64,000 bases of DNA from Stutzerimonas sp. S1 (GTDB lineage Bacteria; Pseudomonadota; Gammaproteobacteria; Pseudomonadales; Pseudomonadaceae), in assembly GCF_025966695.1 (NCBI RefSeq), contig NZ_JAOEIY010000001.1, forward strand, positions 382,474 through 446,473, in the 5' to 3' direction. Below, piece by piece: positions 37,813 through 45,071 of this stretch. A model generated the notes under the pieces. That model saw nothing but the letters and a program-made list of their open reading frames with translations. It had not been told where the DNA came from and did no database searches. Numbering within the stretch: the first letter of the stretch is position 1; the number at the start of each line of letters is the position of its first letter. The translations under genes and the position numbers were made by a program.

Positions 37813-39258
37813 TCATGGCTGTGGCAAGCGCGCATCGAGCAGGCGATGCAAAGCCGAGTCAGCCGGCCAGTTGCGCAGAAAGCGCGCCCGATCACGGGCA
37901 TAGGCGCGAACGAACGCAGCATCGCTCCTGTGCTGCCGTACCGCATCGAGATCAATCAGGGACCAGCGACCGTTTTCCCAGAACAGATTGTGCCCCTTGA
38001 GGTCGCCGTGGCTGATGCGATCGCGAATCAGGCTGGCAAAGAGACGGTCGAGCGCCTGCAGCTCGTCTTCTGGAGGGGTAGCGTCCAGATATCGCTGCCA
38101 GTGGGCGATGATATCCGGCCCATCCAGCACCTCGGTCACCAGCCACGCCGGGCCTCGTAGCCACAACCAGCGGCGCTCGATCACAGCCAGCAGGCGAGGC
38201 GTGGCGATCCCGAGAAAATCGAGGCGATTGCCTTCGACCCAACTGTGCCAAGCACGGCTGGGCCGCCAGAAGCGCTTTAGCCAATGCAGCGGGTTCTTGA
38301 TGTTGTAGCGCTTGATCAGCAGCGCCCGGCCATCCAGCTCGGTTCGCGCGACCGTTGCCGCGCCCCCGGTCTTGAACAGCTTGCCCCGCGCGATGAACCC
38401 ATCCGGATCGGCCAACACCGCCCGCAAACCGGGTTCTTCATCGCGCCGCACGACCCGCGCACCGAACGCCCCGATACACGCGCTGAACAGCGTGCAGTCG
38501 CGGGCGATCTTTTTCAGGTAATCACGCAGACGCCAGGTACGCGTCTGGTGAATCTCCTTGAGTAGCGCTTCCAGCGGCAACGCATGCGCGCTGTTGGCGA
38601 GCAGATAATGCACCAGCAACTCTTCGATGAACGGCTCGATCTCGGCCGGCAACTGGGCAAAGAAGACGCCCAGGTTTTCCAGCACCCGCTCGCGCGACAA
38701 CGGACTACCTGGCGTCTCGGCCTTCACCCCGCCGCCATCGACTACGTAGAGCCGACCGTCCAACTTAAGCAAGTTGTCCAGATGAAGATCAGCCTGCCAG
38801 ATGCCATGCGCATGCATATGAGCAATCAGCTCCAGCGCCTCCGCTAGCACGAGCTGTTGAGCATCAGACAGCAGGGTTTCTCGTTCCAGCTCCCGCCAAG
38901 ACTCCCAAAGACTTCGAGCGCCCTCAAGGTAATTGAAGGTCAACCACCCTCCCTCGCCTTCAAGCCACCCTTCATCCAGCAGCACAGGAGTACGCATACC
39001 CTGCTCGCTCAAGAGAGCTGCCCCTTCACGCTCTCGCTGGAAATGTCGGGCGGCTTTGTCGCCGACCAACAACTTGACCAATACCGGCTGTCCGTTCCGG
39101 ATCGCCCGTCCGACATAACGCTGCCCCGGCAATACTCGCAACCAGGTATCAATGAGCAGCGCCGAGGCACCCGCCCCTTCCGCCGTCACGTTGAGCTCGA
39201 GAGGTAGCGAAGGATGACGACCGGATCTCGCCAGGTCGCTGAGCTTCAGTCGATTCAT
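37813..39258 (-). CDS. tandem-domain InaA/WaaP-like LPS kinase
   Basis: 481 residues with two kinase-like domains in one chain. Domain one (about 1-230) has PVLVKLLVG (Lys62), GIWQADLHLDNLL (Asp157, Asn162) and YVVDGGG (Asp174). Domain two (about 265-481) has RALLIKRYN (Lys316), ISHGDLKGHNLFW (Asp419, Asn424) and SLIDLDAV (Asp436). Both therefore keep the ATP- and metal-binding residues. Related proteins sit downstream of waaP and wapP in P. aeruginosa and are thought to phosphorylate core heptoses. The start overlaps the end of the WapP-like gene by four bases, so translation is coupled. It is the last gene of the conserved waaF-waaC-waaG-waaP block. Confidence 0.85.
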   Translation of the reverse strand: MNRLKLSDLARSGRHPSLPLELNVTAEGAGASALLIDTWLRVLPGQRYVGRAIRNGQPVLVKLLVGDKAARHFQREREGAALLSEQGMRTPVLLDEGWLEGEGGWLTFNYLEGARSLWESWRELERETLLSDAQQLVLAEALELIAHMHAHGIWQADLHLDNLLKLDGRLYVVDGGGVKAETPGSPLSRERVLENLGVFFAQLPAEIEPFIEELLVHYLLANSAHALPLEALLKEIHQTRTWRLRDYLKKIARDCTLFSACIGAFGARVVRRDEEPGLRAVLADPDGFIARGKLFKTGGAATVARTELDGRALLIKRYNIKNPLHWLKRFWRPSRAWHSWVEGNRLDFLGIATPRLLAVIERRWLWLRGPAWLVTEVLDGPDIIAHWQRYLDATPPEDELQALDRLFASLIRDRISHGDLKGHNLFWENGRWSLIDLDAVRQHRSDAAFVRAYARDRARFLRNWPADSALHRLLDARLPQP

Positions 39259-39992
39259 TCGCGCCCCTCAAAATACTTCAGCACCGCCCGCAGCTTAGCC
39301 TTGTCACTGGCGTCCAGTTTCTGGCGGCCACTGTACTGAAGATAGAAGCGCAAGCGCTGGGTACGCCGGAGCGTGTACTTAGCCACCTTATCCAGACACG
39401 CCAGGTCCTTGATCACTCGCCGCTCTAGAAACGGCCCCCACCAGAAGTCGCCGGTCGGGCAATCAATGAAATACAGCCGCCCCTGCCGATCCACCAGCAG
39501 ATTGCGCCACTTCAAGTCGTTATGAGCGAACCGGTGTTCATGTAGCGTTCTGGTCGCGGTGGCAAGTTCGCGACTGATCCTGTCAACCCAGTGAGGATCT
39601 GCCAGGCGTGGATCCTTGTTCGCCGCCATTGCGGCCAGGTCTATCGCCCCCTCCAGCTCCCGCGTGATCAACGCGCCGCGTGAAAAGGCACCACACCTGC
39701 GCTCTACGCCATAAGCCACGATGGATGCAGTCAGAATGCCCCATTGTGAAAATCGCTGAAGATTCAGCCATTCAACTTCAATGCGCGGCCGGCGAAAGTA
39801 GGTGCGCAACCGAGAGCCAATCGCCCTGTAGCGCTTGACGTAATAGCGCACACCAGCAATCTCAACCCTGAGAACATCAGAAATGGAGTCCCGGGTAATG
39901 CGCTCCCCCTCGAGGGCGAAAACGCTTGCCAGGCTACCGAAGTCCGGACTCAGATCGGCATATGCTGGCTCGAGAACCCAGCGACTCGTCAA
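39255..39992 (-). CDS. wapP: WapP-like LPS heptose kinase (InaA family)
   Basis: 245 residues, a single kinase-like domain. The motifs are ITRDSISDVLRVEIAGVRYYVKRYR (ATP-binding Lys), HRFAHNDLKWRNLLVDRQGRLYFIDCPTGDFWW (catalytic Asp, Asn and metal Asp) and IKDLACLDKVAKYTL. It resembles WapP, the proposed second heptose kinase of the P. aeruginosa inner core; core phosphates are essential for outer-membrane stability there. It overlaps waaP upstream (ATGA) and the dual kinase downstream (ATGA). The length is as expected. The name rests on gene order and motif fit. Confidence 0.85.
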   Translation of the reverse strand: MTSRWVLEPAYADLSPDFGSLASVFALEGERITRDSISDVLRVEIAGVRYYVKRYRAIGSRLRTYFRRPRIEVEWLNLQRFSQWGILTASIVAYGVERRCGAFSRGALITRELEGAIDLAAMAANKDPRLADPHWVDRISRELATATRTLHEHRFAHNDLKWRNLLVDRQGRLYFIDCPTGDFWWGPFLERRVIKDLACLDKVAKYTLRRTQRLRFYLQYSGRQKLDASDKAKLRAVLKYFEGRE

Positions 39993-40795
39993 AGCGCATC
40001 CCCATAGCGCTGCTTGCGCGCCTGCAGTTTTTCCGCCTTGCGCTGCAGCCAGGCCAGCAAGGCGACCTCGTCATGAAGAATCTCGCGCAGCGGCCGCTGA
40101 AAGTAATCACGCAGAAAGCGTAACTTGTCACGCCGGGTCAGGCCGATCTCCAGCGCCGAGAAGTACAGCCCGGCCAGGTCCTTGTCGCGCCAGCGGCGCG
40201 GCGTCTGGCCACGCGTCTGCGCGCGGTGCAGGTCAATCAGCGACAAGCGGAAATCACGCGCTGTAACGGGCTTGTCGGTGTGCAGCAGAAAGTGACAGAT
40301 ATAGAAGTCCCGATGATTCACACCGGCGCGGTGCATGGTACCGGCCATGCGGGCGACTTCGGCGATCAGTGCGCGCTTGAGCGCCGGTAACGGCGGCTGC
40401 TCGCGCCAGTTCACCGAGAAATCCTCGAGGCTGACGGTCGGCGCAAGCTCTTCGGTGATGATGAACGAATGCTGGCTGGCCGGATTGGCCCCGCGCTCAC
40501 CATAAGCCACCGCGGTCATGGTCGGCACGCCGACTTCGTGCAGACGCTGGATCGCCCGCCATTCCTGGCCGGCGCCGAGCACGGGCGCCTTGGCAGTCAG
40601 CAGATTCTTGGCGATCTCGCCCCAGCCGATACCTCGATGAATCTTGACGAAGTAGCCGCGTCCGGCGACTTCGGTCCGCAGCGTGCGGCGCCCCTCCAGC
40701 TCGCGATAGACCTGACCCTGCAGGCGCTCGACTTCGACGAAGGGATCCTTGTCCTGCCAGAGACTCTTGAACGGTTCCGCTAGCATCAGGCGCAT
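39989..40795 (-). CDS. waaP: LPS core heptose(I) kinase
   Basis: 268 residues from the ATG at 40795 (MRLMLAEPFKSLWQDKDPF); an earlier in-frame start is discarded. WaaP phosphorylates heptose I of the inner core, using ATP, in the cytoplasm. Motifs: RTEVAGRGYFVKIHRGIGWGE with the ATP lysine at 51, IITEELAPTVSLEDF, and the catalytic GVNHRDFYICHFLL with Asp163, followed by RLSLIDLHRAQTR and KDLAGLYFSA. The sequence is very close to P. aeruginosa WaaP as I remember it, an essential gene there. It is 70 bases downstream of waaG, a gap bridged by a tiny reading frame described separately. Confidence 0.96.
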   Translation of the reverse strand: MRLMLAEPFKSLWQDKDPFVEVERLQGQVYRELEGRRTLRTEVAGRGYFVKIHRGIGWGEIAKNLLTAKAPVLGAGQEWRAIQRLHEVGVPTMTAVAYGERGANPASQHSFIITEELAPTVSLEDFSVNWREQPPLPALKRALIAEVARMAGTMHRAGVNHRDFYICHFLLHTDKPVTARDFRLSLIDLHRAQTRGQTPRRWRDKDLAGLYFSALEIGLTRRDKLRFLRDYFQRPLREILHDEVALLAWLQRKAEKLQARKQRYGDAL

Positions 40796-40869
40796 AGGCA
40801 CTCCCGGCGCGTCATTCCGGCCTGAGGGGCCAGCCACTTGCAAGTGAACGCATGCTCCGCGGCCGTCAT
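40786..40869 (-). CDS. possible 27-residue bridging ORF between waaG and waaP
   Basis: An ATG overlapping the waaG stop (ATGA) opens a 27-codon frame (MTAAEHAFTCKWLAPQAGMT and seven more residues) ending in a TGA that overlaps the first bases of waaP by ten. It would let ribosomes travel from waaG into waaP without a break. There is no recognisable domain. It may be a coupling leader or mere chance; two cysteines are present. The only support is its position. Confidence 0.2.
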   Translation of the reverse strand: MTAAEHAFTCKWLAPQAGMTRRECLCA

Positions 40870-41987
40870 GCCTTGCCCTCCAGAATCACATCGGCGGCTT
40901 TCTGCGGCATTGAATAAAGATCCGCCGTATCGGCGAACGCCAGCGCATTGCGACTCCAGACGGCCCTCTGCCGGTCATCTTCGAGCATCTGCGCCAGCAG
41001 ACGATCGAACGCTCCCTGATCGAAGGGGCTCGGCACCACGCAACCGCAATCGGCTTCGGCAATGTAGTGCGCATAGCCGCACACATCGCTGACCAACACC
41101 GGCAGCCCGGCCACCAGGGCCTCCAGCAACACCGTGCCGGTGTTCTCGTTGTAGGCCGGATGGATCAGCAGATCGGCGCCCAGCAGGAAACGCGGAATGT
41201 CACTACGGCCCCGGAGAAACTCGACCATGCTAGAGACGCCCAGCGCCTTGGCTTGTAGCTTGAATGGCTTGGGATCGTCCTGACCGATCACCAGCAGCCG
41301 AGTGCGCCGACTCAGTTCGCGCGGCAGCGCAGCCAGGGCCTTGAGGCTACGGTCGACGCCCTTGGTCTTGAAGCCGGAACCGATCTGAACCAGCAGCAAT
41401 TCGTCGGGCCGCACCTCGAACTCCTCACGGAACTCGGCGCGAATCTGCGCGGCATTGACCGGCGCGCGGCGGTCCTGGGCGATCCCCGGCGGCAGCAGGT
41501 GAAAGCGCGTGGCTGGCGTGCCGTAGTGCTTGACGAACAGCGGCTGCTGCACCTCGGAGATCATCAGGATCTCGGTCTTCGCCTCTGGCGCGAATACCGC
41601 GCGCTCGTACTCGGCGAAGTGCTTGTAGCGGCCCCAGCGCCGGTAGATCGGGTTGCGCAGGGTCTGCGCCTTGTCCTCGAAGCAGGGGTCGGCCGCGTAG
41701 TACACATCCAACCCGGGCATCTTGTTGAAGCCGATCACCCGGTCCACCGGGCGCTTGGCCAGGTCCGTCTCGACCCAGGCGGTGAAGCGCTCGTTGCGGG
41801 TGTGATTGAACAGCGCCTTGACTGGCGCGATCAGCACCTCGAAGCCATCCGGCACCTCGCCTTCCCAGACCATCGCGTAGACACGGATCCCATGGCCACG
41901 GCGCTGGCACTCCAGGGCGATACGCATGAAGTCGCGCTGCAGTCCACCGAAGGGAAAGTACTTGTAGAGAATGAAGGCCAGTTGCAT
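40866..41987 (-). CDS. waaG: LPS core glucosyltransferase I (GT4)
   Basis: 373 residues from the ATG at 41987, which shares one base with the waaC stop (TGATG). The N-terminus MQLAFILYKYFPFGGLQRDFMRIA is the acceptor-side loop typical of WaaG. The donor side has VQIGSGFKTKGVDRSLKALAAL, LLVIGQDDPKPFKLQAKALGV and HPAYNENTGTVLLEALVAGLPVL, the GT4 EX7E motif. WaaG adds the first outer-core hexose to heptose II (glucose in E. coli, galactosamine in P. aeruginosa). The length is normal. An upstream in-frame extension inside waaC is discarded. Confidence 0.93.
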   Translation of the reverse strand: MQLAFILYKYFPFGGLQRDFMRIALECQRRGHGIRVYAMVWEGEVPDGFEVLIAPVKALFNHTRNERFTAWVETDLAKRPVDRVIGFNKMPGLDVYYAADPCFEDKAQTLRNPIYRRWGRYKHFAEYERAVFAPEAKTEILMISEVQQPLFVKHYGTPATRFHLLPPGIAQDRRAPVNAAQIRAEFREEFEVRPDELLLVQIGSGFKTKGVDRSLKALAALPRELSRRTRLLVIGQDDPKPFKLQAKALGVSSMVEFLRGRSDIPRFLLGADLLIHPAYNENTGTVLLEALVAGLPVLVSDVCGYAHYIAEADCGCVVPSPFDQGAFDRLLAQMLEDDRQRAVWSRNALAFADTADLYSMPQKAADVILEGKA

Positions 41988-42988
41988 CAGACGGACTCCG
42001 GGGCCCGCAGCAGGGCTTTCAGTTCGGTGACGACGCGTTCGGGGCGCAGATCGTCGAAACAGGGCTTGTGCCGATCTCCGCTGCCGGCATTCGGGCCGCT
42101 GGCGCACAAATGCACCTGGGAGCGCCCGTAGGCACCGACCCGCCCGGGCAGAGTCGGCCCATAGAGCGAAACGCTCGGCACGTCCAGCGCCGCGGCCAGG
42201 TGGCCGAGGCCGGTATCCACCGCGACGCAGGCGCGCGCACCAGCGATTACCCGGGCGACACCGGCGAGATTGAGCTTCGGCAGCACCGCAGCGTTGGCAA
42301 TGCCGCTGACAATGCGCTCGGCCCGCGCCTTCTCTTCGGCATTACCCCACGGCAGGCGGATCGCCCAGCCGAAATCGCTCATGCGCTCGGCCAGCTCGCG
42401 CCAGTAGGCTTCCGGCCAGTGCTTGCTCGGCCAGGTGGTGCCATGCAGGAATAGCAGGTAGGGCTGATCGCTGGGAGCGGCCATCTGCTCGCGATCGAGC
42501 CCGTAGTCGGCGACATCCTGCAGCAGCGGATAACCGAGCGCCTGGGCGAACAGCTGGCGTACCCGTTCCAGCGCATGCTGATCACGCGGTACCGCATAGC
42601 AGCGATCGTAGAAGCGCGCGGCGATGGGCTCGCGGGCCGAATCGCGATCCAGCCCGACCACCGGTGCCTTGACGTAGCGCGTCAGCCAGGCGCTTTTCAG
42701 CAAGCCCTGGGCATCGATCACCAGGTCGTAACGGCCTTCCCGCAGGCGTGCCTTGAAACGCTGCCATTCACCGTTGCGCAGGGTCTGCAACGGGTGCTTG
42801 CGCCAGCGACGAATCGCGACCGGGATCACCTGCGCCACCGCCGGATGCCAGGCCGGAATTTCGGCGAAGCCCTCCTCCACCACCCAGTCGAACTGGACGC
42901 CGGGCAGCGCCCGCTGTGCATCGGTCAGCGCCGGCAGGGTATGCACGACATCGCCCAGCGACGAGGTCTTGACCAGCAGAACCTTCAA
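41987..42988 (-). CDS. waaC: LPS heptosyltransferase I
   Basis: 333 residues of GT9. It begins MKVLLVKTSSLGDVVHTLPALTDAQ, the hallmark of WaaC, and ends with ARACVAVDTGLGHLAAALDVPSVSLYGPT, the nucleotide-binding D-GLGHLA motif. It transfers L,D-heptose from ADP-heptose to Kdo. The ATG directly follows the waaF stop without a spacer. The ADP-heptose donor comes from hldE in the same window. Confidence 0.95.
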   Translation of the reverse strand: MKVLLVKTSSLGDVVHTLPALTDAQRALPGVQFDWVVEEGFAEIPAWHPAVAQVIPVAIRRWRKHPLQTLRNGEWQRFKARLREGRYDLVIDAQGLLKSAWLTRYVKAPVVGLDRDSAREPIAARFYDRCYAVPRDQHALERVRQLFAQALGYPLLQDVADYGLDREQMAAPSDQPYLLFLHGTTWPSKHWPEAYWRELAERMSDFGWAIRLPWGNAEEKARAERIVSGIANAAVLPKLNLAGVARVIAGARACVAVDTGLGHLAAALDVPSVSLYGPTLPGRVGAYGRSQVHLCASGPNAGSGDRHKPCFDDLRPERVVTELKALLRAPESV

Positions 42989-44023
42989 TCAGCGTACCTC
43001 GACCAGCTGCGGCAGCAGGCGATCCAGCGCCTCGATCACCACATGTGCCTGCAGTTCGCGCATGCAATTGTTGTGGCCGAAACGGCAGGTGCGCTCGAAA
43101 CAGGGACTGCAATCCAGACCCAGACGCACCACTTCCACTTGGTCGGAAAGCGGTGGGGTAAAGGCCGGCGAGGTAGAACCGTAGACGGCAACCAGTGGGC
43201 GTCCCAGCGCTGCGGACACATGCATCAGCCCTGAGTCGTTGGATACCACCGCTTCGGCGCAGGACAGCAGGTCGATGGCCTCTGCCAGGCTGGTCTCGCC
43301 AGCCAGGTTCACCGTCTCCTCGCGCAGGCCCGGAATCAGCCGCTGGCGGATGTCTTCGCCCACGCCATGGTCGTTCTTCGAACCGAACAGCCAAACCTGC
43401 CAGCCGTCACGGATCTTCGCCTCTGCCACCTGGGCGAAGTGCTCGGCCGGCCAGCGCTTGGATTCGCCGAACTCGGCACCGGGGCACAGCGCCAGCACCG
43501 GACGATCCAGGCTGAGGCCGAAACGAGCCAGCGCAGCGTCACGGATCTCGGCGTCGATGCGCAGCGAAGGGTTTGGATATGGCTTGGGCAGCTCGACACC
43601 GGGCTCGAAGGCCAGCGCCATGAAGCGCTCGATCATCAGCGGGTAACGCTGCTTGTCGAGCTTGCGCATGTCGTTGAGCAGGCCAAAGCGCATTTCCCCG
43701 CGCCAGCCGGTGCGCTTGGGAATGCCGGCGAAGAACGGCACCAGCGCCGACTTCAGGGAATTGGGCAACAGGATCGCCTGCTCGTACTGACCACGCAGGC
43801 TTTGCGCGACCTTGCGCCGGGTCGCCATGTCGAGCACACCGTGCCCGAGCGGAAAGCTCAGGGCCTGGCGTACCTCGGGCATGCGCTCGAGAATCGGCCG
43901 GCTCCATTCGGGCGCCAGCACGTCGATCTGACAGTCGGGATGGCGCTGTTTCAGGCAGACGAACAGCGTCTGCGCCATCACCATGTCGCCCACCCAGCTG
44001 GGTCCTACGATCAGTATGTTCAT
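42989..44023 (-). CDS. waaF: LPS heptosyltransferase II
   Basis: 344 residues of GT9. The start MNILIVGPSWVGDMVMAQTLFVCLKQ and the C-terminal CAEAVVSNDSGLMHVSAALGRPLVAVYGST are diagnostic of WaaF, with LALCPGAEFGESKRWPAEHFA in the middle. It adds the second heptose to the inner core. It is the first gene of the conserved waa block, 78 bases after the ilvE stop. That gap holds an inverted GCCGGC pair but no clear promoter, so part of its transcription may come from ilvE. Confidence 0.95.
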   Translation of the reverse strand: MNILIVGPSWVGDMVMAQTLFVCLKQRHPDCQIDVLAPEWSRPILERMPEVRQALSFPLGHGVLDMATRRKVAQSLRGQYEQAILLPNSLKSALVPFFAGIPKRTGWRGEMRFGLLNDMRKLDKQRYPLMIERFMALAFEPGVELPKPYPNPSLRIDAEIRDAALARFGLSLDRPVLALCPGAEFGESKRWPAEHFAQVAEAKIRDGWQVWLFGSKNDHGVGEDIRQRLIPGLREETVNLAGETSLAEAIDLLSCAEAVVSNDSGLMHVSAALGRPLVAVYGSTSPAFTPPLSDQVEVVRLGLDCSPCFERTCRFGHNNCMRELQAHVVIEALDRLLPQLVEVR

Positions 44024-44101
44024 AAGCTCTAAGCCATAAGCTGAGGGGCTGGAAGCCTGGCCGGCAAGCGAATCATGCGTCGCCGGCTCCCAGCGCCAGG
44101 C

Positions 44102-45025
44102 TTACTTGACCAGTGTCCGCCACTCGGCGTGGGCATCGGTCTTGCCGGTGACCAGGTCGAAGTAGGCTTTCTGCAGCTTCTCGGTGACCGGGCCGCGACG
44201 GCCGATACCGATGGCGCGGCCATCCACTTCACGAATCGGGGTCACTTCGGCGGCAGTGCCGGTGAAGAAGGCTTCGTCGGCGATGTATACCTCATCGCGG
44301 GTGATGCGTTTCTCGACCACCTTCAGGCCCAGCTCGCTGGCCAGAGTCAGCACCGTACCGCGGGTGATGCCGTTCAGGCAGGCGGTGACTTCCGGGGTGT
44401 AGATCACGCCATCCTTGATGATGAAGATGTTCTCGCCCGAACCTTCGGCCACGTAGCCTTCCGGATCCAGCATCAGCGCTTCGTCAGCGCCGCCGGAAAT
44501 GGCTTCCTGCAGGGCCAGCATCGAGTTGATGTAGGCACCATTGGACTTGGCGCGGGTCATGGTGATGTTGACGTGGTGACGGGTGAAGGAACTGGTGCGC
44601 ACCTTGATGCCCAATTCCAGCGCCTCGTCGCCCATGTAGGCGCCCCAGTGCCAGGCGGCGACGATCACGTGCACTTTCAGGCCGCTGGCGCGCAGGCCCA
44701 TGCCCTCGCTTCCGTAGAACACCATCGGGCGGATGTAGGCGCTTTCCAGATTGTTCTCGCGTACCGCGGCGCGGGTCGCCTCGTTGATCTCTTCCTTCGA
44801 GTACGGCATCGGCATGTTCATGATGTGCGCCGAGTCGAACAGGCGGTCAGTGTGCGCCTGCAGGCGGAAGATCGCCGTGCCGTCTGGCGTGTTGTAGGCG
44901 CGCACACCTTCGAACACGCCCATGCCGTAGTGCAGGGTATGGGTCAGCACATGGGTGGTCGCATCGCGCCACTGCACCAGTTCGCCGTCATACCAGATGA
45001 CGCCATCACGATCGGCCATCGACAT
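44102..45025 (-). CDS. ilvE: branched-chain amino acid aminotransferase
   Basis: 307 residues, fold type IV PLP enzyme, usual length. The N-terminal MSMADRDGVIWYDGELVQWRDAT and HTLHYGMGVFEGVRAY contain the substrate-binding loop. The PLP lysine is in NITMTRAKSNGAYINSMLA (about residue 160); EGSGENIFIIKDGVIYTP and NGITRGTVL bind the cofactor phosphate. It interconverts Leu, Ile and Val with their 2-keto acids, using glutamate. It is encoded 46 bases downstream of glnE on the same strand. A small AGCCC-GACG-GGGCT hairpin at the glnE stop precedes it. Confidence 0.95.
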   Translation of the reverse strand: MSMADRDGVIWYDGELVQWRDATTHVLTHTLHYGMGVFEGVRAYNTPDGTAIFRLQAHTDRLFDSAHIMNMPMPYSKEEINEATRAAVRENNLESAYIRPMVFYGSEGMGLRASGLKVHVIVAAWHWGAYMGDEALELGIKVRTSSFTRHHVNITMTRAKSNGAYINSMLALQEAISGGADEALMLDPEGYVAEGSGENIFIIKDGVIYTPEVTACLNGITRGTVLTLASELGLKVVEKRITRDEVYIADEAFFTGTAAEVTPIREVDGRAIGIGRRGPVTEKLQKAYFDLVTGKTDAHAEWRTLVK

Positions 45026-45071
45026 CTTGCCAGCTCCTCAGAATTCGAATTTGCCAGTAGCCCGACGGGGC

